A DNA stretch of 64,000 nucleotides, taken from positions 3,348,001 to 3,412,000 of the forward strand of contig NZ_CP015596.1 in the NCBI RefSeq assembly GCF_001644575.1. The letters run 5' to 3'. Below are positions 36,179 to 44,194 of this stretch, piece after piece; within the stretch, counting starts at the first letter, position 1; each line of letters starts with the position of its first letter. This DNA comes from Mycobacterium adipatum. Lineage in GTDB: Bacteria; Actinomycetota; Actinomycetes; Mycobacteriales; Mycobacteriaceae. Position numbers and translations under genes: made by a program. Below the pieces are notes generated by a model. It made no database searches and was not told where the DNA came from. It saw only the letters and a list, made by a program, of their open reading frames with translations.

Positions 36179-37864
36179 TCATGACGAATCTTCGGAGTTG
36201 TCGTCAGCTTGCTCCGGGGCTTGATCGAAGTGAGCTTGAATTGGGCCGGCTGGAGAGTCAAGTTCGTCGCTGTTCTCCTCCACGATGAGATCCAAGGCCA
36301 ATTGGTCTCCGGCGTCGGTGCCTGGGGCGTCTACGGCGCTCTGTTGCCCCGGGCGACTGCTCCGATGAAGAGCTGGGGAAGCGTAGGCAGCCCATGTATT
36401 GCCGGCTTCCGCAGCGTGTTTCTGGGTGACTTGGTCGCTGTAGCCGAGCACGTCGGCGACCAGAGGGGCGGGTATCTCAGAGGCGAGTTCCTGTAGTGCG
36501 GTGTTGCGTGAGCCCAGCAGATTGATGCCCAGCCATCGGAGCCGGTGCATGATCGATTGCGGGTCGAGGTGCTGGCCGGGTCGGCTGCTGGGGAACAGCC
36601 AGGCAGTGCCGATGGCTCCGCCTGCGGTGCGCAGGTTGGGCCGGTGGTGAAGGTGGTAGTTCAGTTGTGAGGCAAATGGTTCGGGCACCGGGATGGGTTC
36701 TTTGCCCAGGGCGATGCGGGTCTCGCCGTCGACTCGGGCGATCGCGGTAGCCTGCAGGGCTGCGATCTTGGAGAGCGGTTGCGCGTAGAGCAGCAGCAGG
36801 ACGCCGGCGACGCGATAGGGAAGGCTTTCGGCGTCGCCGGTGAGCAGTTCCTTGAGCCAGCCCAGGCGCTGTTCTTGGGTGATCGTGGGTGTTGTTCTGG
36901 CCTGCCGGAACCCGATCTGGACACCGGTGTTGCCCCTGCTGCTCTTGGCCCAGATGAAGAAGGTCCGGATCAGGTGGCGAGTGGTCGGCCCGGAGGTGAG
37001 GTAGGCGTCGACATCGTGCTGTGTGCATTCGGCGGCGGTGCGGCCGTGGGTGTCCTCGAGCCAGGTCAAGAATTTGATCGTCTCGGTGATCTCCTGTTTC
37101 GCCGATCGTTTCGGGCCGTCGGTGCCTTGACCGGGCTTGGACTGGCTGCGGAGTCGGCGTAGGTGGTGCCAGGTGGCGAACTGTTCGACCGGCCCGCGGA
37201 TCGCCGGTGAGCCGATGGCGTCCAGTTTGGCGCTCAACCATCCTTCGAAACGTGCGAGGTGTTCGTCGCGCGGGGGGAGCAGTCCATGGTGCTCCAGGAT
37301 CGACCGCAGGTGGCTGATGTGCTTGCCGCGGCCTGCTGCGGTGAGCCCGTCATGGGTGAGAGGTATTGCGCCGGAGGTGATTCCGCCGAGTAGCTGCAGG
37401 ACCTGCAGGCTGCGTTTCCAGGCCAGGATGCTCTCGGGCCGGTCCACGCCACACAGCACCTCGATGAGGGTCTCCATGGCGGCCGGGTCGGCGGGGTGGT
37501 GCAGCAGGATCCGGCAGAGGTCGTCACGCAAGGCACATCGAGCGCAGTCCCCGGCGCGGTAGATCTCGCCTTCATGTCCGCATGTCCGGCAGGTGAACTT
37601 GCCGGGGATACCGGCGCAGGTCAGGCAGACCGGACGCGGGTCGGTGTGATTCGCGCGCCCCGGCAGGACGCCATCGTGACCGCAGATCGGGCAGATGCCA
37701 TGGGTGCGCATCGCACTGTAGAAGCAGCTGTGGCACAGCCGATCACCCGGCCAGTACACCCGCAGCTTGTTGGCCATGCGCCGGCACCTGCTGCATTCTT
37801 GGTCACCATCGGTAACCGGGGGCCGTCCACGTCGTGTCGAGCGGGGATTTGGCTCAATCGTCAT
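36179..37864 (-). CDS. Zinc-finger, degenerate tyrosine-recombinase-like protein
   Basis: 561 residues from ATG 37864, overlapping the HTH gene by 11 bp. The N-terminus has at least four Cys-x2-Cys knuckles (CSRCRR, CHSC, CPICGH, CLTC, CRTCGH, CARC; residues about 24-115). The C-terminal 250 residues resemble a tyrosine-recombinase fold (LPYRVAGVLLLLYAQPLSKI, GSRNTALQEL, VADVLGYSDQVTQKHAAEAG), but the box I Arg and the HxxR motif look incomplete, so it may bind DNA without cutting. It is the third gene of the recombinase module. A 20-codon remnant of a paralogue sits at 35781-35840. Confidence 0.75.
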   Translation of the reverse strand: MTIEPNPRSTRRGRPPVTDGDQECSRCRRMANKLRVYWPGDRLCHSCFYSAMRTHGICPICGHDGVLPGRANHTDPRPVCLTCAGIPGKFTCRTCGHEGEIYRAGDCARCALRDDLCRILLHHPADPAAMETLIEVLCGVDRPESILAWKRSLQVLQLLGGITSGAIPLTHDGLTAAGRGKHISHLRSILEHHGLLPPRDEHLARFEGWLSAKLDAIGSPAIRGPVEQFATWHHLRRLRSQSKPGQGTDGPKRSAKQEITETIKFLTWLEDTHGRTAAECTQHDVDAYLTSGPTTRHLIRTFFIWAKSSRGNTGVQIGFRQARTTPTITQEQRLGWLKELLTGDAESLPYRVAGVLLLLYAQPLSKIAALQATAIARVDGETRIALGKEPIPVPEPFASQLNYHLHHRPNLRTAGGAIGTAWLFPSSRPGQHLDPQSIMHRLRWLGINLLGSRNTALQELASEIPAPLVADVLGYSDQVTQKHAAEAGNTWAAYASPALHRSSRPGQQSAVDAPGTDAGDQLALDLIVEENSDELDSPAGPIQAHFDQAPEQADDNSEDSS

Positions 37865-38201
37865 CGCTGATGACCCGGGCACGCCGGGGCCGCACGGACT
37901 TGTTGAGTTCGACGACATTGGGCGGCGCGATGGTGGTTCCTGAGGCGGTCTTTCTGCGACGCGCGTCGGTGGCGGTCACCGTCACCAGATCCTCCACACC
38001 GCAGCCCAGAATGTCACACAACGCCGCCATCAGCTGCAGCGAGACACGTTCGGGCCGTTGATGAACGACCCGGTAGACCTGCGGGCGGGAAAGCTGTATT
38101 CCGCGCTCGGCGAGACGGGGGATCAGGTCAGTGCTGTTGTGCATCCCGTGGGCGGCCATGAGCTCGGCCAGCCGCCAGCTGTAGTCGACTTCGCGTTTCA
38201 T
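37854..38201 (-). CDS. XRE-like HTH protein of the recombinase module
   Basis: 115 residues, overlapping the stop of the upstream recombinase by ATGA. The HTH spans LIPRLAERGIQLSRPQVYRV with LMAALCDILGCGVEDLVTVT, like Cro/CI-family proteins with a downstream YdaS-like motif. The basic C-terminal tail (RPRRARVISDDD) is short. It may regulate the operon or act as an accessory factor in excision. Operator-like repeats lie upstream of the operon. Confidence 0.85.
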   Translation of the reverse strand: MKREVDYSWRLAELMAAHGMHNSTDLIPRLAERGIQLSRPQVYRVVHQRPERVSLQLMAALCDILGCGVEDLVTVTATDARRRKTASGTTIAPPNVVELNKSVRPRRARVISDDD

Positions 38202-39313
38202 GAGGTTTCCTCTCCCAGCGAGAGCGCGTCCTTGATGGTCTGGTCGAGCACGCGGCGCACGGTCCGAGTCCGAAAGTCGCTGGCGACACCGGTGTAGAGC
38301 GATGTGGTGCTGGCGAATTCGTGGCCGGCCTGGTCCTGGACGAACTTGGCGTCCCAGCCGTCCTCGATGAGGTGGGTGATGTAGGAGCGGCGAAACGAAT
38401 GCAGATCCAGGCCGTCGGTCAGCCCGAGATCGTTGCAGTAGCGCCGGAACCGGCGCAGCAGCGTGTTCTCGGCGACCAGCGAGCCCCGCTCGCTGGGGAA
38501 CAGATCGATGCTGTCGTCGATATAGGGCTGGCCGTGGGCCAGCCAGTCAGCAAGGATCTCCGGTGTCCAATCGAAGACCGTCAGCACGGTCCGGCGTTTC
38601 GGCGGTGAGCCTTTCTTCGCCTTGCCGTAGCGGACCTTGACCGCCCCGTAGCGGCCGAACTCCGCGGCGTGCGGGTTGCGGGAGAAGTCGACAGTCTGCA
38701 GATGCCTCAGCTCATTGAACCGCAACCCGTAGGAGTAGGCGACCTTGAACATCACCGAATCGCGGTAGGCCGGCAGCCAGCCCTTCTTGTTTGAGTTGGC
38801 GATCAGCGTGACCTGATCATCGGCGTGGTCGAGAAAGTCCTGCAGCTCCTGCTTCGTGAACGGACGCTTCTCGGGGGACTGCTCGTTGTCCTGGACATGT
38901 GTGGCGGTGTTCCACGCGAAAAACACCTGCGCCGGATGCGTACCAAACCGCTGTTCGCACACGCGGTCCCACCCGTAGTCCGGGTCAGCGATGTAGGAGC
39001 AGAACAACCGCAGCGCATTCTGGTAGCCGCGGACCGTGGACTGCCGACGGCCCTTAATGCCGCGCAAATCGGCGAAAAACTCCTCGACGATACCCGGTGT
39101 CCACGACCACGGGAACTCGTTACTGTGCGCGATGAAGCGGCGGACCGTGGCGATCCGGGCATCGATCGTGTCATGTGCCAGGTTGCGGCACAGTTGCTGG
39201 TTGCGCCAACCATCGAGCATCTCGTCGACCGTCTGGACCTCAGGATGCAGCAGAGGAACCGAGCCCACGAGGAACACGCGACCGCTCTTATCGACAGGCA
39301 AACCGGCCTCCAA
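38198..39313 (-). CDS. Tyrosine site-specific recombinase of the module
   Basis: 371 residues. An N-terminal SAM-like core-binding domain (about residues 30-120) precedes the catalytic domain: box I Arg in SYGLRFNELRHLQTVD, HSFRRSYITHL (HxxR), and GHEFASTTSLYTGV with the nucleophile Tyr. All catalytic residues appear present. First gene of the three-gene operon. Its upstream DNA carries repeated ATGATTCAT-type motifs. Confidence 0.9.
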   Translation of the reverse strand: MEAGLPVDKSGRVFLVGSVPLLHPEVQTVDEMLDGWRNQQLCRNLAHDTIDARIATVRRFIAHSNEFPWSWTPGIVEEFFADLRGIKGRRQSTVRGYQNALRLFCSYIADPDYGWDRVCEQRFGTHPAQVFFAWNTATHVQDNEQSPEKRPFTKQELQDFLDHADDQVTLIANSNKKGWLPAYRDSVMFKVAYSYGLRFNELRHLQTVDFSRNPHAAEFGRYGAVKVRYGKAKKGSPPKRRTVLTVFDWTPEILADWLAHGQPYIDDSIDLFPSERGSLVAENTLLRRFRRYCNDLGLTDGLDLHSFRRSYITHLIEDGWDAKFVQDQAGHEFASTTSLYTGVASDFRTRTVRRVLDQTIKDALSLGEETS

Positions 39314-39324
39314 GCTGTCTCGTC

Positions 39325-39356
39325 TGATGCATCATTGAATCATCTAATGAATCATT
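39325..39356. promoter_or_regulatory. Operator-like repeat at the recombinase-module promoter
   Basis: The minus strand contains ATGATTCATTAGATGATTC next to ATGATGCATCA, just upstream of the module's first gene (start 39313). A related copy, ATGATTCATCTGATGA, lies at 39541-39556. The HTH protein of the module is the likely binder. Confidence 0.5.
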
Positions 39357-39540
39357 ACCACATCGCCGCCGGTAGATCCATCGCTTCAAGGAGGCCCGCA
39401 GCAACGTGTCGAGGCACCGGGCCGAGGCCGGCGTCGTGGCCGCCCGCTGCAATGCGCCCAAACCTGCGGCCAGCCAGGACTTTTCACCCGATCGGGGCCG
39501 ACGGGCGACAGCGCGGCCGATAGAGTCGACCGGTGCGGGG

Positions 39541-39556
39541 ATGATTCATCTGATGA
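39541..39556. promoter_or_regulatory. Second copy of the ATGATTCAT-type operator
   Basis: ATGATTCATCTGATGA is close to the copy at 39336-39354 on the opposite strand, about 200 bp away. Two separated copies could support looping or mark the element's edge. Confidence 0.45.
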
Positions 39557-39712
39557 AAACGGCGTACTTGAGTTGACATAATGTAGATTATCGGCGAAAC
39601 GGTAACGCTGGTGACCGGCTGGAACCGGTTATGCCATGCGGCTGTCCGATCCGGAACTAGTTGGGAGTAATCCGGGAAAACCTGGTAGCTGTCCGATTTC
39701 TCGCCCTCCGTT

Positions 39713-39866
39713 CCAGAACTATCTGACAGTGACACCGCCCAGGTCCCTGCCCATGCACCTGCGGATCTTCGGCCGGCGTGGCCATGCCGCTGAGTCTGAA
39801 TCCATGACTATCTGACAGCGCCGGACGGGACAGTCGACAGTCCAGAACTATCTGACAGCGGCGGAC
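39713..39866. repeat. Three copies of an ~18-bp motif with core CTATCTGACAG
   Basis: Copies start at 39719, 39808 and 39848. The outer two share CCAGAACTATCTGACAG, and the last two share ACTATCTGACAGCG plus CGGAC. Spacing is 89 and 40 bp, so this is not a CRISPR array. It may be binding sites for a recombinase or transposase at an element end. Confidence 0.6.
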
Positions 39867-39978
39867 ACTCCGCGCTGTCGAGGTCCAGCGCCAACCATGC
39901 AATTCGTCACAGTGACGTTATGCAGGTGATGCAGCGCCCCCTGTTTGCGCAGGCTGGAGACGCGTGACACCCAATAAT

Positions 39979-40000
39979 ATGGATAACGTTGATTATCCAT
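39979..40000. promoter_or_regulatory. Inverted repeat ATGGATAA-N6-TTATCCAT
   Basis: Perfect 8-bp arms, 24 bp before the preferred integrase start at 40024. It is a likely operator or recombination-site arm. Its presence argues against the longer integrase start at 39964. Confidence 0.5.
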
Positions 40001-40023
40001 CTTTTATCTGCGAGGCTGACCGT

Positions 40024-41109
40024 GTGCCGCACGAGACCGATCCCGGCTACTCCGTCACCGAAGGCGTTGTCGAAGCTGCTGCCGTCGCGCAGGCCGTCGA
40101 GGAGATCCCCCAGTGGTTCCAGCAGTTCTTGGATCACCGGCAGGCAAGTAAACCCTCGGCGCACACGATGAAGGCCTATCGCCGCGACTTCGTCGCCATT
40201 GCCAATCTGCTTACCGGTGGTGAGCCGGCCCGTCTCAGTCCAGCTGACATAACTCGCGATTCGATGCGTACAGCGTTCGCGGCGTTTGCAGCCGACCACG
40301 AGGCGGCTTCCATCCGACGCTGCTGGTCAACGTGGAATATGTTGTGCACCTTCCTCTATACGAACGAACTGTTGGCGGCCAACCCCATGCAGCTCGTTGC
40401 ACGACCGAAGTTGAAGAGGCCGATGCCGAAAGCCCTCCCCCGAACAGCGGTTGAAGCCCTGCTGTCTGCCGTCACGCAGGAGTCCGATACTCGCCGAACA
40501 GACTGGAAAGAAAGAGATCTCGCAGTCATTCTCACTGCACTCCTCGCCGGACTGCGGGCCGAAGAACTCCGCCTGGTCGACGTCGGTGACATACGGACGC
40601 TCGACGATGGCTCCGCGGTGATTAATGTGAAAGGCAAAGGCGGCAAGGAACGCAACGTCCCCATCGAATCAGCCCTGCTGGAGGTGATCGGTACGTATAT
40701 GGATAGTCGTGCCGGACGGTTTCCTCAGGGCAAGAAGCGCACATCGTCGCCGAAGAGTACGCCATTGTCGGGCTGGCCGGCTTCCGTACCGCTATTCGTC
40801 GGTCGAGACGGTGAACGAATGACGCGTGGCACCCTACAGTCACGTATCAAGCGCGCGTTTAAACGGGCAGGGCCGGACGCGCGCCCCGTACCCGGCGCCC
40901 TGGTGCACGGCCTTCGTCACACCTATGCAACTGAGCTCGCGACCTCGAATGTCAGCGTCTACACACTGATGAAACTCCTTGGGCACGAGTCGATGACGAC
41001 ATCGCAGCGCTACGTCACGGCGGCGGGGATTGAAACACGAAGTGCGGCAGCGCAGAATCAGCTCTACTCCCTACTGACCGAACAACGGGAGGACGATGGG
41101 ACGAGCTGA
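40024..41109 (+). CDS. Tyrosine recombinase/phage-type integrase
   Basis: 361 residues from GTG 40024, preceded by GCGAGG; an upstream GTG at 39964 would run through an inverted repeat. The N-terminal core-binding domain is QWFQQFLDHRQASKPSAHTM with KAYRRDFVAIANLL. Catalytic residues: Arg in LLAGLRAEELRLVDVGD, Lys in VKGKGGKERNVPI, HGLRHTYAT (HxxR), LGHES and TTSQRYV (Tyr). It is intact and belongs to a different subgroup from the recombinase at 38198. It probably served to integrate an island here. Confidence 0.9.
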   Translation: MPHETDPGYSVTEGVVEAAAVAQAVEEIPQWFQQFLDHRQASKPSAHTMKAYRRDFVAIANLLTGGEPARLSPADITRDSMRTAFAAFAADHEAASIRRCWSTWNMLCTFLYTNELLAANPMQLVARPKLKRPMPKALPRTAVEALLSAVTQESDTRRTDWKERDLAVILTALLAGLRAEELRLVDVGDIRTLDDGSAVINVKGKGGKERNVPIESALLEVIGTYMDSRAGRFPQGKKRTSSPKSTPLSGWPASVPLFVGRDGERMTRGTLQSRIKRAFKRAGPDARPVPGALVHGLRHTYATELATSNVSVYTLMKLLGHESMTTSQRYVTAAGIETRSAAAQNQLYSLLTEQREDDGTS

Positions 41110-41154
41110 GAACGAAGCGATCCATGTGCCCCAACGACTTAGAAAGACTCCGCA

Positions 41155-41466
41155 ATGAGTAAGCGAGTGAGCCTGATTCTCCGCGATGCGGACGAGGCGA
41201 TGCTAGCTCCCTTCCTCCATCGGGGCTCGCCAGCTTTCGAGGTCCTGCGACAGTGGGCACACCACAATGACTATGCCTCGGGCGACATCAGCTCGGATGC
41301 CGCTGTACTGCGGACTCTGCTTCGGGTGGGCGCAGAGGCTATGCACGAACAAATCCTGGATGCTGGCTACGCCCAGCTTGCGTCCGAGTTCAATGGCGCA
41401 TCAAAAAGATTCGAGCGACTGGCCGCACGGGGTCGTTCTGCGTCCCAGATCGACGAGCTCAGATGA
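41155..41466 (+). CDS. Hypothetical protein, possible ribbon-helix-helix-type partner
   Basis: 103 residues, 45 bp downstream of the integrase on the same strand. The N-terminus MSKRVSLILRDADEAMLAPF resembles a beta strand plus helix as in ribbon-helix-helix regulators. The rest is helical (TLLRVGAEAMHEQILDAGYA). The likely role is as an accessory factor of the integrase, but no family was recognised. Confidence 0.55.
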   Translation: MSKRVSLILRDADEAMLAPFLHRGSPAFEVLRQWAHHNDYASGDISSDAAVLRTLLRVGAEAMHEQILDAGYAQLASEFNGASKRFERLAARGRSASQIDELR

Positions 41467-41497
41467 GCCCGCTTGCGCCCCGCAGCGGTCACACGTA

Positions 41498-42555
41498 TCA
41501 GGGCCGGCAAGTTCCGCACGACGGGATGGGCTTACGCACGGTGTTTGCGGCCCACTCTTCGGCGTCCGCCGAATGAATGGCGCACACCTTGACGTAGGCA
41601 CCAGTCCACGGTCCGTTGTGCGGATTCTGACCGCTGATGGTGCGGCACGTGGCGTGATGCACCCGCGCGGTAGACACGCTGTAGTTACGGGCGATGTTCA
41701 CGACGAAGCCTTCCGGGTTGGCGGCCAGCCAGGCCAGATAGCCAGCGTCGTCGTCCCGGAACTCGTGTGCGCGGGTGTGGTGATCCACTCCGGCGAGTGC
41801 ATCGGCTGGCACGACGTCGATGAACTCGTCAACCGGACTTTGTGGGACGTCGAGCAAACTGTCCTCGGTAACACTCGCGGATTCGGCCGATGCGTAGATG
41901 CCCACCGCGACCTTGTTGCCGGCGTACTGGTCCACGGTGCAGTGCAGGCCGAGCTCGGTGATTCGGCCGTCGCGGGGATGCCATGCCCGATCTGGCCGGG
42001 TACGACCCAGCAGGGGGTCGAGCGCGTCGATCGTCTGCTTCCAGAGGTTGAGCCAATTGCGGCGTGGACCGACCACGAAGGATAGTTCGAGTCGAACTGG
42101 TCCATCCGGTAGCACCGCAGCGCCAGAGACGGCGGCGTGGATAGCCTCCTTGTAGGCGACGCTCGAGGAAGAAGCTGCAGTGGTCGCGACGATCACACCA
42201 GCGGCTGTGGGTGCAGGAACTTCTCGGGCGGCACAGATCCGCACAGACGACTGTTCATCATTGCGCTTCGTGCACCACACCGACACCAAGTCGACATCGC
42301 GCAGGCGCGACGCGAGCGGATACGCGTAGTTATCCAGGTCGCTGGCATCGAGCAGGTTTGTGAACTCGGTAAACCGACGTCGAGGCGCAGCGCCCACGGG
42401 CCCCTGATCCGTGCGCCAGCGATCAAAGCCTCCGTATCGTCGAGGTACTCCTGCAATCGGATCTGATCTGGATCGTCAGCCTTGTTCCACGATGCGAGCC
42501 GCGGGGCGACCCTCAGCTCCAGCGAGCGATTATCAGGGCGGGCAAACCAGCGCAT
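41498..42555 (-). pseudogene. RusA-like/actinophage-type hypothetical, one frameshift
   Basis: The protein begins MRWFARPDNRSLELRVAPRL at 42555 and continues from about 42371 in another frame. One extra T in the TTT run (AAA at 42371-42373 on the plus strand) would restore one open frame of about 350 residues. The middle region LELSFVVGPRRNWLNLWKQT with DRAWHPRDGRITELGLHC resembles RusA-type Holliday-junction resolvases (family pattern, weak). The C-terminus GYLAWLAANPEGFVVNIARN plus HHATCRTISG and CAIHSADAEEWA is a Cys-rich module frequent in actinobacterial mobile DNA. It is either a sequencing error or a recent mutation. Confidence 0.65.
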
Positions 42556-42720
42556 CGGATCAAGATAGCGCGGCGCACCGACAGGCCTCGGGCGAGAACC
42601 AGAGGCACAGATTCGGAGACCCTGACGCTGCGAGTGTGGTGCCACGGTCGGTATGGCGGCGTCTTCGATGCAGTCGGCCGCGGATCTATCAGCAAACTCC
42701 GGAGTGCCAAGTCGATTTTA

Positions 42721-42751
42721 TGTTAACCCCTTGCAAGGCAATCAGTTAACA
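42721..42751. repeat. Inverted repeat TGTTAAC...GTTAACA
   Basis: Perfect 7-bp arms at 42721-42727 and 42745-42751, with an inner CCTTGCAAGG palindrome. The TGT/ACA borders resemble those of Tn7-like ends, but the repeat closes on itself and could equally be an operator. Confidence 0.45.
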
Positions 42752-42779
42752 GCAATTTGCTGGAAGGTCCAGCTCACAG

Positions 42780-42799
42780 GTGTTGCCTATAGGCAACAC
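42780..42799. promoter_or_regulatory. Perfect 20-bp palindrome
   Basis: GTGTTGCCTATAGGCAACAC is fully self-complementary. The length and AT centre are typical of an HTH-dimer operator. It lies in the non-coding region between the RusA-like gene and tnsA. Confidence 0.6.
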
Positions 42800-42802
42800 A
42801 CG

Positions 42803-42845
42803 GACCCGCGTCGGCCAACTACACGCTGACGCTGGGACGCGGGTC
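42803..42845. terminator. Hairpin GACCCGCGTC/GACGCGGGTC
   Basis: Perfect 10-bp arms at 42803-42812 and 42836-42845 with a 23-nt loop, followed on the plus strand by AAAAGGCTTC. A stable hairpin is possible, but there is no T-run, so a terminator role is uncertain. Confidence 0.35.
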
Positions 42846-43227
42846 AAAAGGCTTCTACCTTGCTAAACGCGTTAATTTAGTGTCTAGCAGTGGAATACAG
42901 ACAGGCCTATTCTCCAGGTTCCTGGGTTCCAGCAGCCATCGGCGTTTGCAATCAACCCACGAAAGATTGCGGGATAGTTCGGCTCATCTCGGCAAAGCTG
43001 GTCAAAGTGGTAGTTGCTGCAACCCTTGTGCGATTCTGTCACTTTGTGCTCAACTGACGTTGCCAATTCCGGTGAGGAGGCAGGCCCTTCAGCCTGCGCA
43101 TAAACGCACGGGGCTCGATGAGTGCGCCTATCGGAGGCAGTCGAACGTCCAGGTCAACGAGGAGGTGGCACCGCACAAGCGACTCAAATGTTTTCCGCTG
43201 ACGGGGCATCAAGATTCCCCAGACGCT

Positions 43228-43258
43228 GAAAAAGCCGGGCTGGAATCCCGGCTTCTTC
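43228..43258 (-). terminator. Intrinsic terminator, best read on the minus strand
   Basis: Stem GCCGGG/CCCGGC extended by GAAAAA on the left and TTCTTC on the right, loop 7. On the minus strand it ends CCCGGCTTTTTC, a classic terminator. It would stop antisense transcription leaving the tns operon. Confidence 0.6.
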
Positions 43259-43411
43259 GGTGCGGCACTTGGCCGCTAATTGCCTACTTCACCCTTGAGA
43301 GGGAGACATGCTTATTTCAGCGCGCTTCCGGCACGATGTCAACCCCTGCTTTGCATCCTGGCCTCCGACCCCATCGCGGGCTGCAGGCCCCGATGGTTGG
43401 TGGAGACGGCA

Positions 43412-44194
43412 GTGACCCCGCCGCCGGTCCCGTCGGAAGGGCCACTGCCCGTCAATGACGCGCCCTACACGATGGTGCTTTATCAAGATCCGAAGACCGG
43501 GCAGCGGGTGCGGACCCGTCTCACACCTGAGGTTTCGCGTGTGTCATTTGAGCTATGCAGGCCTATCCGGAGTTTCCCGGCTTACCGGGGTCGCCGTTCC
43601 CATCAAGGCAAGTACTGGTTCTCGCGTTCACAAGGCCATGTCAGCTTTGAGTCGCGGTTCGAGATGACTGCCCTGATGACGGTCGACTTTCGGGGCGAGG
43701 CAATCGCGGTCAGCTCCAATCCGTTTTGGCTGCTGTGGCCGAAGGGCCAGACGCACCACCGGCACGCCCCGGACTTTTTCATCCGAAGACGCGACGGATC
43801 GGCTCTCGTTGTCGACGTCAAGCCGGCAGATCGTCTCCGCGAGAAGGATCGGCTCCAGCATCAACGCACGCGCGATGTATGTCGCGAGTTGGACTGGGAG
43901 TACGAGGAATTCACTACGATAGACAAGACTGCAGAACGCAACCTACGTCTGCTATGCGCCTACCACCATCCGCGGTTCGCGCCGTCAGCAGAAGCACGAT
44001 CCGCTATCGCGATCTGCGTGAAGCGATCGGGGCGCAACGGCGTGCAGTTCGGCCAGCTGATCGACAACGCCTCGGACGGTGCTGAACTCGACGAGAACCA
44101 TCTCATCTGCAGCACGTACCACATGATCTGGAACCGAGAGATTCACGTCGACCTGGCCCGCCCGCTGACCTGGACCACGGTGATCACCTCATGA
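43412..44194 (+). CDS. tnsA: TnsA-like transposon endonuclease
   Basis: 260 residues from GTG 43412, preceded by GGAGACGGCA; starts at 43280 or 43472 are possible. Restriction-like nuclease residues are visible: SFESRFEMTAL (Glu80/84), HAPDFFIRRRDG (Asp121) and LVVDVKPAD (Asp135, Lys137), the E-D-xxK pattern of TnsA. It cuts the 5' ends of the transposon, partnering TnsB. The C-terminal part is helical. It overlaps tnsB by ATGA. TnsA presence points to a Tn7-like, cut-and-paste element, not Tn5053/Tn402. Confidence 0.85.
   Translation: MTPPPVPSEGPLPVNDAPYTMVLYQDPKTGQRVRTRLTPEVSRVSFELCRPIRSFPAYRGRRSHQGKYWFSRSQGHVSFESRFEMTALMTVDFRGEAIAVSSNPFWLLWPKGQTHHRHAPDFFIRRRDGSALVVDVKPADRLREKDRLQHQRTRDVCRELDWEYEEFTTIDKTAERNLRLLCAYHHPRFAPSAEARSAIAICVKRSGRNGVQFGQLIDNASDGAELDENHLICSTYHMIWNREIHVDLARPLTWTTVITS

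Larger units (their letters stand above)
36179..39313 (-). mobile_element. Three-gene overlapping recombinase module
   Basis: A tyrosine recombinase, an HTH protein and a zinc-finger recombinase-like protein form one operon with 4- and 11-bp overlaps. This compact trio resembles self-contained recombinase modules (recombinase-in-trio or Tn554-like logic). IS3 debris and a partial second copy lie on one side and repeats on the other. The exact ends were not found. Confidence 0.6.
39314..40023. other. Regulatory/repeat-rich intergenic region between two recombinases
   Basis: About 710 bp between divergent recombinase genes. It contains two copies of an ATGATTCAT-type operator, three copies of CTATCTGACAG, two copies of GCTGTCCGAT (about 39643 and 39688) and one inverted repeat next to the second integrase. 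No credible gene was found. Confidence 0.7.
42556..43411. other. Non-coding region upstream of tnsA, probable transposon end/regulatory zone
   Basis: About 850 bp, more AT-rich than its surroundings, with several palindromes and hairpins (listed separately) and no convincing gene. In Tn7-type elements the end next to tnsA carries several transposase-binding sites; those were sought here but not clearly found. Confidence 0.6.

Noticed and set aside
39713..39866. Triple repeat as a CRISPR array
   Set aside because: Only three copies with spacings of 89 and 40 bp, no cas genes and no uniform spacer length.
39964..40023. Longer integrase start at GTG 39964
   Set aside because: It would translate the inverted repeat at 39979-40000, and GTG 40024 has the better ribosome site.
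42880..43458. Plus-strand 192-codon frame before tnsA
   Set aside because: It crosses a terminator hairpin and overlaps tnsA in another frame, and no family pattern is seen.
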